Positions 1 through 5,369 are shown, numbered from the stretch's first letter. The stretch is 5,369 bases of DNA from Tannerella sp. (GCA_031267485.1 JAIRYY010000018.1:1-5369); one strand, 5' to 3'. Notes: generated from the letters alone by a model not told the origin. Made by a program: numbers and translations.

Positions 1-92
1 CAGCCTGCCGGAGTAAATCCGCTGAAACCTACATTGTCTTCATCCTTTACATAAGAAGCGGCCTCTTCTGCCGTAATTTTTTTGAATGTCAT
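1..92 (-). CDS. Acetyl-CoA hydrolase / succinyl-CoA:acetate CoA-transferase family protein, N-terminal fragment
   Basis: Only the first 30 codons lie in the window; the gene runs off the left edge. Reading leftwards from the ATG at 92-90 gives MTFKKITAEEAASYVKDEDN followed by VGFSGFTPAG, with a next codon beginning TG. The block 'ITAEEAA..VKDEDNVGFSGFTPAG' matches, from memory, the N-terminus of Bacteroidetes acetyl-CoA hydrolase/transferase proteins (class I CoA-transferases of about 500 residues). In that family the glycine-rich GFSGFTPAG turn belongs to the first CoA-transferase domain. Such enzymes move CoA between acyl-CoA and acetate or succinate in the cytoplasm, in acetate or succinate fermentation. 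The catalytic glutamate lies outside the window. The gene follows the glycosyltransferase in the same direction but has its own promoter in the 84 bp gap, so it is probably a separate transcription unit. The family call is fairly secure; the exact acyl substrate is not. Confidence 0.82.
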   Translation of the reverse strand, partial: MTFKKITAEEAASYVKDEDNVGFSGFTPAG

Positions 93-139
93 GATTTTAA
101 ACTGTTATCTGTGTACGTATATTTCTGAAAAAACGCCCG

Positions 140-170
140 CAAAGATAGTGTAAACAAAGAATAATACAAA
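140..170 (-). promoter_or_regulatory. Bacteroidetes-type promoter for the CoA-transferase gene
   Basis: On the minus strand, TTTG (167-170) is followed after exactly 19 bases by TATCTTTG (140-147). This is a full match to the Bacteroides primary-sigma consensus TTTG / TAnnTTTG. Transcription would start near 133, giving a leader of about 41 nt before the ATG at 92. The leader is AT-rich and has no clear Shine-Dalgarno motif, as is usual in this phylum. Confidence 0.7.
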
Positions 171-176
171 ACAAAT

Positions 177-1361
177 TCACTTTATTTTTCGTTTTGACAA
201 ATCACTGATCGGGAAGCCGGAGCGGCCCCCTCCTCTCGAAATGCAGGATTCATAAACGTTCATGATATTTTCCGCAATTGATTTTTCCGAAAAACGTTCC
301 GCATGGCATTTCCCGGCTTCAATCATTTTTTCTGCCAGGCCCTTATTGTTGAGTATCCTCATTATTTCTCCGGCTAAAGCGTTGCCGTCGTGCGGGCTGA
401 CGTATACGGAGGCGGGACCTCCGGCTTCTTCCAGGCAGGAACCGGTGGCCGCTATTACCGGGATGCCGCTGTTCAGCGCTTCGACGATGGGGATGCCAAA
501 GCCTTCGAAAAAGGACGGATAGACGAACAGGGCGGCCGACTGGTATATCGCCGGCAAGTCGTCCCATTGAGCCTGATTCAGTATGTGCAGGCGCGGTTTG
601 ACGCCCGACGTGCCGGCGTATTTTTCCACAGCCGACTGATATGGCGTTGATTTTCCGACGGCAACCAGGTGGATCTCTTCCGGTATCTGCCGCAATGCTT
701 TTACTGCCAGCAACAGGTTTTTGCGCGCTTCGATGCTTCCGACGTACAGGACAAAACGGCGGGGCAGGCGGTATCTGTCCGCGATTTCCGATTTTTTTTC
801 TTCGGAGACTTTTGCCCGGAAACCGGAATGACATCCCTGATAAACCACGCTTATCCGGTCTTCCGGGATATGGAAAAAGGAGATGATATCGCGTTTGGTA
901 CATTCGCTTACGGCGATGATTCGGTCTGCCTTTTTGCACGCATAATGGAATTTCAGCCGGTAAACAGTCCTGTCCACCAGCCTGTAATATTCCGGGTAGC
1001 GGAGGAAAATCAAATCATGAATCGTGACGACCGTTTTGATGCCGGCCTTTTTGATGCCGACCGGCAGTTCGTTGCTCAGTCCGTGAAAAACGGCCAGGCC
1101 CTGCCTCCCGATATCGCGTAAAATCCCCCAGCTCCGCCAGACGGAAGGGAACAGTTTGAAAAATCCCCCGGGTGAGAAAAACGTCACGTTCGCTTTCTCA
1201 AGAATCCGGCGCAGCCGACTGTTTTCCTTCTGCCTGGGAGCAAAAAGGAGATATTCGTTATCCGGATAATATTCCGACAGAACTTCTATGACCTGGCGGT
1301 TGTGATTCCCCAAACCGGTGTTGTTCCGGACGGTTCTTTTGGCGTCGAATCCTATTTTCAT
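177..1361 (-). CDS. Glycosyltransferase family 4 (GT-B fold) protein
   Basis: A complete gene of 394 codons with a TGA stop at 179-177. It likely transfers a sugar from a nucleotide-sugar donor onto a growing surface or envelope glycan at the cytoplasmic side of the inner membrane; no membrane segment is visible. The N-terminal acceptor half starts MKIGFDAKR..NNTGLGNHNR and contains VFHGLSNELP (about residues 91-100) and TIHDLIFLRYPEYY (about 113-126), a block typical of mannosyltransferase-like GT4 enzymes. The donor half begins at FVLYVGSIEARKN (about 203-215) and carries the retaining-GT E-x7-E motif in FEGFGIPIVEAL, with the two glutamates near residues 286 and 294. Size and layout fit GT4 (Glycos_transf_1). 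I chose the ATG at 1361 over the in-frame TTG at 1376 because MKIGFDAKR is the usual family start and a weak -7 element would put the TTG almost at the transcription start. No other glycan genes are adjacent, so donor and acceptor are unknown. Confidence 0.92.
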   Translation of the reverse strand: MKIGFDAKRTVRNNTGLGNHNRQVIEVLSEYYPDNEYLLFAPRQKENSRLRRILEKANVTFFSPGGFFKLFPSVWRSWGILRDIGRQGLAVFHGLSNELPVGIKKAGIKTVVTIHDLIFLRYPEYYRLVDRTVYRLKFHYACKKADRIIAVSECTKRDIISFFHIPEDRISVVYQGCHSGFRAKVSEEKKSEIADRYRLPRRFVLYVGSIEARKNLLLAVKALRQIPEEIHLVAVGKSTPYQSAVEKYAGTSGVKPRLHILNQAQWDDLPAIYQSAALFVYPSFFEGFGIPIVEALNSGIPVIAATGSCLEEAGGPASVYVSPHDGNALAGEIMRILNNKGLAEKMIEAGKCHAERFSEKSIAENIMNVYESCISRGGGRSGFPISDLSKRKIK

Positions 1362-1384
1362 CTGTTTACGTTTCAAATTTGCGG

Positions 1385-1392
1385 TAAAGTTA
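1385..1392 (-). promoter_or_regulatory. Possible -7 element for the glycosyltransferase gene
   Basis: The minus strand reads TAACTTTA, seven of eight positions of TAnnTTTG. Its start point would lie near 1378, leaving a leader of about 17 nt to the ATG at 1361. No TTTG is found at the expected distance upstream, so the call rests on one half-site. Confidence 0.25.
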
Positions 1393-1432
1393 CAACAAAT
1401 AGTTTAATAATGCATGAAAACCATGCCATGCC

Positions 1433-1474
1433 CGCACCCTGAGCCTGGCCGGAGCAGCGAAATTGCAGGGTGCG
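1433..1474. repeat. Perfect 9 bp inverted repeat with 24 nt spacer
   Basis: CGCACCCTG (1433-1441) and CAGGGTGCG (1466-1474) are exact reverse complements, separated by 24 nt. The repeat sits between the divergent glycosyltransferase and sigma-factor genes. Neither strand has a T-run directly after it, so it does not look like an intrinsic terminator. It could be a regulator binding site or an RNA stem. It lies more than 130 bp upstream of the sigma start and about 70 bp upstream of the glycosyltransferase start. Confidence 0.4.
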
Positions 1475-1534
1475 ACAGTTTGGAATGTATCCATTTTCAG
1501 GGAATAACGGCACGCAAAAAGAGCGGTCCTCCCA

Positions 1535-1556
1535 AAATGCCACATTCATGGTATTT
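1535..1556. repeat. Imperfect 8 bp inverted repeat upstream of the sigma gene
   Basis: AAATGCCA (1535-1542) and TGGTATTT (1549-1556) can pair with one G-T position across a 6 nt spacer. The right arm overlaps the TTTA that would be the -33 element of the candidate promoter at 1554-1584, a position where a repressor or autoregulatory site would be plausible. In AT-rich DNA this could also be chance. Confidence 0.22.
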
Positions 1557-1584
1557 AATATATCATAAAGAGACCGTATCTTTA
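1554..1584 (+). promoter_or_regulatory. Candidate promoter for the sigma/anti-sigma operon (upstream option)
   Basis: TTTA (1554-1557), 19 bases, then TATCTTTA (1577-1584). Each box has one mismatch to TTTG / TAnnTTTG and the spacing equals that of the well-matched promoter at 140-170. Transcription from about 1591 would leave an 18 nt leader to the ATG at 1609. Confidence 0.35.
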
Positions 1585-1596
1585 CAGCCTCTTTTT

Positions 1597-1604
1597 TAAC
1601 TTTG
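1597..1604 (+). promoter_or_regulatory. Consensus -7 element immediately before the sigma gene
   Basis: TAACTTTG is a perfect TAnnTTTG match but has no TTTG at 18-20 bases upstream. If it is used, transcription begins near 1611, inside the ATG at 1609-1611, so translation would have to start at the next in-frame ATG (1633). That ATG has AGGA at 1617-1620. Confidence 0.35.
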
Positions 1605-1608
1605 CCAA

Positions 1609-2181
1609 ATGGAAACAGGAAAAAAAAATCAGATGGAGCAACTTTTCTGGAGGATTGCGTTACACGACGATGAAGACGCTTTCCGCTCTTTGTTCCTTGA
1701 TTTTTTCGCTCCTCTCTGCGTATTTGCCAACCGGTATGTTGAAAACCGGGAGACGTGTGAGGACATTGTGCAGGACACTTTTTTCAGGATATGGAAAAAC
1801 CGGAAGACGCTCGAAATAAATACTTCCGGCAGGAACTTCCTGCTTACCGGCGTGAGAAACGGCTGCATCGATTACCTGCGTAAAAAAGAGCGGGAACTGT
1901 TGTGGCGGCAAAAGGAAACGCACGACAGAACGGTGTCCGACACGGAGGAACTTTACACTACGGCCGAACTCGAACATCTGCTGAACAAATCTCTTGCACG
2001 CCTGCCGGAACACATCCGTCTGGTCTTTGAACAGAATCGTTTCGAGGGGAAAACGTATGCCGAGATTGCCGCCGGGCAGCATATCTCGGTCAAAACGGTC
2101 GAGGCTTACATGACGAAAGCCCTGAAGCAGCTCCGGGTGGATTTGAAAGATTACCTGCCGCTGTTTTCGCTTTTTTTGTAA
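1609..2181 (+). CDS. ECF-type RNA polymerase sigma-70 factor (Bacteroidetes FecI-like family)
   Basis: A 190-codon gene, normal length for an ECF sigma factor. Sigma region 2 spans about residues 24-91 (AFRSLFLDFFAPLC...RYVENRETCEDIVQDTFFRIW), including the core-binding helix and the DIVQDTFFRIW -10 recognition region. Region 4 spans about 119-183 with helix-turn-helix at about 149-172 (TYAEIAAGQHISVKTVEAYM). There is no region 1 or 3. It would direct RNA polymerase to the susC-type promoter next door when released by the anti-sigma factor. The fecR gene follows within about 65 bp on the same strand, so the two are probably cotranscribed. The start is uncertain: ATG 1609 gives METGKKNQ, while ATG 1633 gives MEQLFWRIALHDDEDAF, 182 residues. 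The second fits the perfect -7 box at 1597-1604. A run of nine A (1620-1628) lies between the two starts. Confidence 0.96.
   Translation: METGKKNQMEQLFWRIALHDDEDAFRSLFLDFFAPLCVFANRYVENRETCEDIVQDTFFRIWKNRKTLEINTSGRNFLLTGVRNGCIDYLRKKERELLWRQKETHDRTVSDTEELYTTAELEHLLNKSLARLPEHIRLVFEQNRFEGKTYAEIAAGQHISVKTVEAYMTKALKQLRVDLKDYLPLFSLFL
1620..1628 (+). repeat. A9 homopolymer at the 5' end of the sigma gene
   Basis: Nine consecutive A residues lie after the first ATG and before the second in-frame ATG of the sigma gene. If translation starts at 1609, a slip of one base here would shift the frame. If it starts at 1633, the run is only part of the leader and may help ribosome binding. Confidence 0.5.
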
Positions 2182-2245
2182 AAAAAATGGATTTTCCCAT
2201 AGGGTATTTCCCTTTTTGCACGTCTATCCCTTAAAAAGTGAAATC

Positions 2246-3295
2246 GTGGAAAATAATACGCAACATATCATCGCTTACCTGGAAAACCGGTTATCGCCGG
2301 AAGAAAGAGAGGCTTTTGAAACATTACTGGACAATTCGGCCGGCTTGCGGCGGGAAATGGCGGAAATACGCTTCGTCCGGGATATTTCGGCGGAGTTGAT
2401 GGAGCACAGGCGCATTGATACGGCAAAAAACTGGGACGAACTTTCCCGCAGGGTAGCGGCGGACAGATACAGGCGGAAGCTATGGGCCGTTCTGCGCAAT
2501 ACTGCTGCGGCGCTCGTTATTCCCCTCATCATGGCAACAATCGTTTTATACGGAAAGGTAAATGAACGCGGCCGCGTGGCGGATGCCGGGCAGGTTGAAC
2601 TGACGTCGGCCAGTGGCCTTGTCACGAAAATAACGCTTCCCGACGAATCGGAAGTATGGCTTAATTCCGGTTCCCGGCTTTCGTATCCGCAGCGTTTTAC
2701 CGGTAACATCCGCAGTGTGCATCTTTCCGGCGAAGCCTATTTTAAGGTGAAAGCGGATAAAACGAATATTTTTGAGGTACGGACGAAAGACGGTTTAAGG
2801 GTCTGCGCATACGGTACGGAGTTCAATGTATGCGCTTACGATGATGAGCCGGTTATTGAGGCGACGCTGGTCTCCGGGAATGTTGAAGTTTCCGCGCCGG
2901 TGAATGGCGCGTCCGGTTCCGTAAATGTCAGGGAGGGACAGCAGGTTCTGTTTGACAGGGAAAGCGGCAGCCTTGTGACGGTCGGCGCGAATCTTGCCGT
3001 GAAAACTTCGTGGAAAGACGGGAAGATGATTTTCCGCCGGGCGAATATGACGGAAATAGCCCGCCGCTTCGCCCGTCATTTCAACGTGGACATACGCCTG
3101 GAGGGGGAGGAGTTGTACGGTTACGAATACTCCGCCTCCTTTACTGCCGAAACACTGGACGAAATACTGCATTTACTCGAAAAATCCGCTCCCATAAAAT
3201 GCAAAATCATCTACCCCGAACAGTCGGAAGATTATGCGTTCACTAAAAAAACAGTGATTATCAGCATGAAACAGAAAGAGGGCGGCAGCAGGTAA
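2246..3295 (+). CDS. FecR-family anti-sigma factor with DUF4974 C-terminal domain
   Basis: The inner-membrane regulator that holds the neighbouring sigma factor and receives the signal from the outer-membrane transporter. With the GTG start at 2246 it has 349 residues. A cytoplasmic helical part, about 1-80 (QHIIAYLENRLSPEEREAF), should bind the sigma factor. One membrane segment follows at about 80-103 (LWAVLRNTAAALVIPLIMAT). The periplasmic FecR domain, about 119-220, includes ITLPDESEVWLNSGSRLSYP and VHLSGEAYFKV. The C-terminal DUF4974, about 259-341 (MIFRRANMTEIARRFARHFN...ETLDEILHLL), has an STN-like fold in this family. An in-frame TTG at 2216 would add ten residues. I prefer GTG because homology to the family begins at IIAYLE and no in-frame ATG exists nearby. 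It probably shares the sigma transcript. The next gene is the STN-containing SusC, the expected signalling partner. Confidence 0.95.
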   Translation: MENNTQHIIAYLENRLSPEEREAFETLLDNSAGLRREMAEIRFVRDISAELMEHRRIDTAKNWDELSRRVAADRYRRKLWAVLRNTAAALVIPLIMATIVLYGKVNERGRVADAGQVELTSASGLVTKITLPDESEVWLNSGSRLSYPQRFTGNIRSVHLSGEAYFKVKADKTNIFEVRTKDGLRVCAYGTEFNVCAYDDEPVIEATLVSGNVEVSAPVNGASGSVNVREGQQVLFDRESGSLVTVGANLAVKTSWKDGKMIFRRANMTEIARRFARHFNVDIRLEGEELYGYEYSASFTAETLDEILHLLEKSAPIKCKIIYPEQSEDYAFTKKTVIISMKQKEGGSR

Positions 3296-3301
3296 AATAT
3301 C

Positions 3302-3352
3302 ATGAGTATTCACTTTAAAAAAAACGGATTGCCTATGGAAAACAGCAGATAA
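3302..3352 (+). CDS. Possible 16-residue leader ORF after fecR
   Basis: An ATG six bases after the fecR stop opens a reading frame for MSIHFKKNGLPMENSR, ending TAA at 3350-3352, just before the hairpin at 3368-3396. It lacks a convincing ribosome binding site. It is listed only because a short ORF directly before a hairpin in a regulated gap could be a leader peptide; by size alone it could be chance. Confidence 0.15.
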   Translation: MSIHFKKNGLPMENSR

Positions 3353-3358
3353 AAGAGT

Positions 3359-3396
3359 ACAAAAAGAGCGGGAAAATGCACGCTGCATTCTCCCGC
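3359..3396 (-). terminator. Intrinsic terminator on the minus strand between fecR and susC
   Basis: Arms 3368-3380 and 3384-3396 form a 13 bp stem with a 3 nt loop. Read on the minus strand the RNA stem is GCGGGAGAAUGCA / UGCAUUUUCCCGC: every position pairs, one as G-U, and UCUUUUUGU follows. On the plus strand the same position is an A-C mismatch and the stem is followed by CGGCATC rather than a T-run. The structure therefore suits termination of a leftward transcript. No minus-strand gene lies to its right, which suggests an antisense RNA. It could also limit readthrough in the plus direction. Confidence 0.6.
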
Positions 3397-3447
3397 CGGC
3401 ATCAAAAAAACGTTACCAGTCCGAAAATCTCACCTGACGAATGGTAA
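3376..3447 (+). CDS. Possible 23-residue small ORF in the fecR-susC gap
   Basis: An ATG inside the hairpin (3376-3378) opens a frame coding for MHAAFSRRHQ followed by KNVTSPKISPDEW, ending TAA at 3445-3447. The frame is open upstream to 3319 without another ATG. The start codon is buried in the stem on the plus-strand RNA. I recognise no family. If this stretch proves conserved in other loci, the cause may be the overlapping antisense RNA rather than a peptide. Confidence 0.18.
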   Translation: MHAAFSRRHQKNVTSPKISPDEW

Positions 3448-3480
3448 TGAACCAATTAAGCGAATAACAACCTAATTAAT

Positions 3481-3488
3481 TAATTTTG
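3481..3488 (+). promoter_or_regulatory. Possible -7 element before susC in a TAAT-repeat tract
   Basis: TAATTTTG matches TAnnTTTG fully but forms the end of the AT-rich repeat TAATTAATTAATTTT (3473-3487) and has no TTTG 18-20 bases upstream. Start of transcription would be near 3495, only about 7 nt before the ATG at 3502, so use of this box would favour the second ATG (3571) or leaderless initiation. The real susC promoter may instead be one read by the ECF sigma factor, whose consensus I cannot identify here. Confidence 0.25.
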
Positions 3489-3494
3489 ACCGTG

Positions 3495-3525
3495 TAAATA
3501 TATGAAGAATTTACAACACAGCAAA
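3495..3525 (-). promoter_or_regulatory. Candidate promoter for the antisense RNA
   Basis: On the minus strand, TTTG (3522-3525) is followed after exactly 19 bases by TATATTTA (3495-3502), seven of eight positions of TAnnTTTG. The spacing equals that of the promoter at 140-170. It lies within the first codons of susC and points left, toward the minus-strand terminator at 3359-3396. Confidence 0.42.
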
Positions 3526-5369
3526 GATTTCAAGTCTTATTACGATTTAATCTTTAAAATACCTGTTTTTATGCGAATAACCGTATTATTATTATTTGTA
3601 ACCGTACTTCAGTCGGGCGCAAACAGCCTTTATTCCCAGTCTGCCAGAGTTAGTCTGAACATGCGGAATGTTACCGTAGAGGATGTTTTGCATAGCATTG
3701 AGGGCGAATCGGAATTTTATTTTCTGTACAACACCAAATTAGTTGACGTAGACCGTAAGGTAAGCGTGAATGTAAGGTCGCAGACGATAGAGAATGTACT
3801 GAATAAACTGTTTGACGGGACGGATGTCGCCTATAAGGTGGAAGACCGTCAAATCATCCTGAGCAGGAAGGCGTTTATTGAAAATGAACGCCTGCAGGGC
3901 AAAAAACGAATCACAGGTGTCGTTATGGACGATGCGGGAGAGCCGGTCGCCGGCGCCGGTATCATTGAGCAGGGCACTTCAAACGGGGTAATCTCCGACA
4001 TTGACGGCCGATTCAGCATGGATGTCGCGGAGAAAGCGACGATTCGGATTTCTTACGTCGGGTATCTGACGCAGACGGTGACCATTGACAATCAGACGTC
4101 GCTGACCGTCGTAATGAATGAAGACACGCAGGCGCTGGACGAGATTGTCGTTGTCGGTTATGGCCTGCAGAAAAAAGTGAGTGTGACGGGAGCCGTCGGC
4201 AGTATCCGGAATGAGCATATAAACCGCATGGCAAACAGCACTACGGCTGCCATGCAGGGTGTATCGCCGGGCTTGACGATTCTCGACAAGGGCGGCGCTC
4301 CGGGACGCGCCAATACGACGCTTCGCATACGCGGCATCACGACCATTAACAACAGTGACGCATTGCTGCTTGTCGACGGCATCGAACAGCGCATATCGGA
4401 TATTAATCCGGATGATATCGAAAATATTTCCATCCTGAAGGACGCTTCGACGACGGCTATTTATGGCTCGCGCGCCGCCAACGGGGTTGTCCTTATGACA
4501 ACCAGGCGCGGGAAGGAAGGCGGCGTGAAAATCGACCTGAATACGTACTGGGGCGTCCAACGCGTCACCAACAGGCCGGAGCACATGGAGAGCGCGGCGT
4601 ATATGCGCCAGCAAAACTATGCCTTTAAAAACGCCGGGCAAAATCCGCGCTATTCCGAAACTTTTATTCAGGAATGGATTGACAATCACAAAAAAGACCC
4701 GCTGACCTACCGGGAAGCCAATCAGTGGCAGGATGTGGTGTATGGCAATGCGCTCCAGCATAATTACAGCCTGAATGTCAGCGGAGGAAACGAAAAAGCG
4801 CGGGGGCTGATGGCGCTGCGTTACTATGGCCAGGACGGCGTCATTTCGAACTTCAACTCGGATATTAAGGAAATACGCGTAAACACCGATTTCAAACCTT
4901 TCGCATTTGTCAGACTGTCGGCCGACGCCAACTTCCGTACGCGCTACTCGCTCGAACCGGTGGGCGCTTACGATTACGACGTGAACGGGGGAGGCATCTT
5001 CTATTCGATGTATCACGCCACGCAGTTCGTTGTCCCCCGGTATCCGGACGGCAGTTACGGGCTTGGGAACAAGAATGCGAATCCGCTGCTGCTTGCCGAA
5101 AAGGCCGGTGACAACAAAGAATGGAATAACCTTTTCATCGCTAACCTGAAAGCCGAAGTGGACATCTGCGACGGATTGAGGTTTATCACGCAGTACGCGC
5201 AGCGTTACGCCTATAATAAAACGGTCAGTTTCACCAATGCCTATACGGTCGACGACAATAATTTCCTGGACTGGGGAGCGACGGCAAGAGAGGAAGCCTA
5301 CAATCCCGACCCGGCCCGTGTGCGCAGAAGGGCGATAACGCGCAACAGCATGGATGATTACCGTCAGGA
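3502..5369 (+). CDS. SusC/RagA-family TonB-dependent outer-membrane transporter with STN signalling domain, C-terminus beyond the window
   Basis: The first 622 codons are present and open to the right edge. A complete SusC would be about 1000-1150 residues, so most of the 22-strand barrel is missing. Order: an extended n-region, then a signal peptide with hydrophobic core at about residues 24-36 (MRITVLLLFVTVL) and likely cleavage near LYSQ-SARV (about 46); STN domain, about 49-122, the part that contacts the anti-sigma factor; carboxypeptidase-regulatory-like beta domain, about 136-208; DEIVVVGYG (213-221) before the plug; plug domain, about 222-336, with LRIRG and ILKDASTTAIYGSRAANGVV, the SusC-family signature; then the start of the barrel. 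It would import a ligand, probably an oligosaccharide, using TonB energy together with a SusD lipoprotein expected downstream. The start at 3502 gives the roughly 23-residue pre-signal extension often seen in this subfamily; ATG 3571 is the alternative. Confidence 0.96.
   Translation, partial: MKNLQHSKDFKSYYDLIFKIPVFMRITVLLLFVTVLQSGANSLYSQSARVSLNMRNVTVEDVLHSIEGESEFYFLYNTKLVDVDRKVSVNVRSQTIENVLNKLFDGTDVAYKVEDRQIILSRKAFIENERLQGKKRITGVVMDDAGEPVAGAGIIEQGTSNGVISDIDGRFSMDVAEKATIRISYVGYLTQTVTIDNQTSLTVVMNEDTQALDEIVVVGYGLQKKVSVTGAVGSIRNEHINRMANSTTAAMQGVSPGLTILDKGGAPGRANTTLRIRGITTINNSDALLLVDGIEQRISDINPDDIENISILKDASTTAIYGSRAANGVVLMTTRRGKEGGVKIDLNTYWGVQRVTNRPEHMESAAYMRQQNYAFKNAGQNPRYSETFIQEWIDNHKKDPLTYREANQWQDVVYGNALQHNYSLNVSGGNEKARGLMALRYYGQDGVISNFNSDIKEIRVNTDFKPFAFVRLSADANFRTRYSLEPVGAYDYDVNGGGIFYSMYHATQFVVPRYPDGSYGLGNKNANPLLLAEKAGDNKEWNNLFIANLKAEVDICDGLRFITQYAQRYAYNKTVSFTNAYTVDDNNFLDWGATAREEAYNPDPARVRRRAITRNSMDDYRQ

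Larger units (their letters stand above)
3360..3488 (-). ncRNA. Predicted cis-antisense small RNA over the susC leader
   Basis: Inferred from two signals on the minus strand: a promoter-like pair TTTG-N19-TATATTTA (3495-3525), predicting a start near 3488, and a G-U-tolerant intrinsic terminator with T-rich tail ending near 3360. The RNA would be about 130 nt and complementary to the gap upstream of the susC start. Established work on Bacteroides fragilis, recalled from memory, describes DonS-type antisense RNAs next to susC homologues in loci controlled by ECF sigma and anti-sigma pairs, where they repress the locus. The position here is the same in kind. I have no alignment to DonS, so family membership is a hypothesis. 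Confidence 0.45.

Noticed and set aside
343..939. A 198-codon minus-strand frame and several plus-strand frames inside the glycosyltransferase region
   Set aside because: The translations are arginine- and proline-rich with no domain, while the main minus-strand frame has all the GT4 motifs.
1412..1426. GCATG / CATGC mini inverted repeat
   Set aside because: Five-base arms in a CATG-rich stretch are expected by chance.
1414..1599. A 61-codon plus-strand frame before the sigma gene
   Set aside because: It has no family resemblance and no ribosome binding site, it spans the inverted repeat and candidate promoter elements, and its composition looks non-coding.
2196..2218. CCC-ATA-GGG-TATTT-CCC-TTTTT, which resembles two alternative small hairpins with a T-run between sigma and fecR
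   Set aside because: The stems are only 3-4 bp and unlikely to be stable; a real terminator here would separate sigma from its anti-sigma factor.
2187..2234. A 15-codon frame starting at the ATG after the sigma stop
   Set aside because: It is too short, out of frame with fecR, and has no supporting features.
3979..5016. A 345-codon open frame on the minus strand opposite susC
   Set aside because: It lies wholly inside the susC reading frame, which carries clear STN, plug and SusC signature motifs. The reverse-frame product shows no recognisable domain and is a shadow of the codon pattern.
1..5369. CRISPR arrays, tRNA or rRNA genes, insertion sequences, att sites
   Set aside because: I saw no tandem spaced repeats, no tRNA-like cloverleaf, no transposase frames and no terminal inverted repeats on either strand.

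Overview
The window looks like chromosomal DNA from a member of the Bacteroidota, most probably order Bacteroidales. The signs are a SusC/RagA-type receptor with an N-terminal STN domain, a Bacteroidetes-type ECF sigma factor paired with a FecR anti-sigma factor, AT-rich leaders without strong Shine-Dalgarno sites, and TTTG / TAnnTTTG promoter elements. I cannot name the genus from the sequence.

Left part, minus strand: the first 30 codons of an acetyl-CoA hydrolase / succinyl-CoA:acetate CoA-transferase family protein (it runs off the left edge) with a good promoter just upstream. Behind it on the same strand is a complete GT4-type glycosyltransferase. These two are housekeeping or envelope genes with no evident link to the right-hand locus.

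Middle: a 247 bp divergent intergenic region (1362-1608). It holds a perfect 9 bp inverted repeat and candidate promoters for both sides. One -7 element sits so close to the annotated sigma start that it argues for a downstream start codon.

Right part, plus strand: ECF sigma factor, FecR-like anti-sigma factor with one membrane segment, and the first 622 codons of an STN-containing SusC-family TonB-dependent transporter. This is the standard trans-envelope signalling set. Substrate binding by SusC is relayed through its periplasmic STN domain to FecR, which controls release of the sigma factor, which then activates susC and the genes after it. A susD-like lipoprotein and substrate-processing enzymes would be expected beyond the right edge. 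The substrate, probably a glycan, cannot be read from this window.

The most interesting stretch is the 206 bp gap between fecR and susC (3296-3501). It carries a hairpin that is a proper intrinsic terminator only on the minus strand: its single A-C mismatch becomes a G-U pair and a T-rich tract follows. Upstream on the same strand is a candidate promoter, TTTG-N19-TATATTTA. Together they predict an antisense RNA of about 130 nt covering the susC leader, similar in position to the DonS-type antisense RNAs described for Bacteroides polysaccharide utilization loci.
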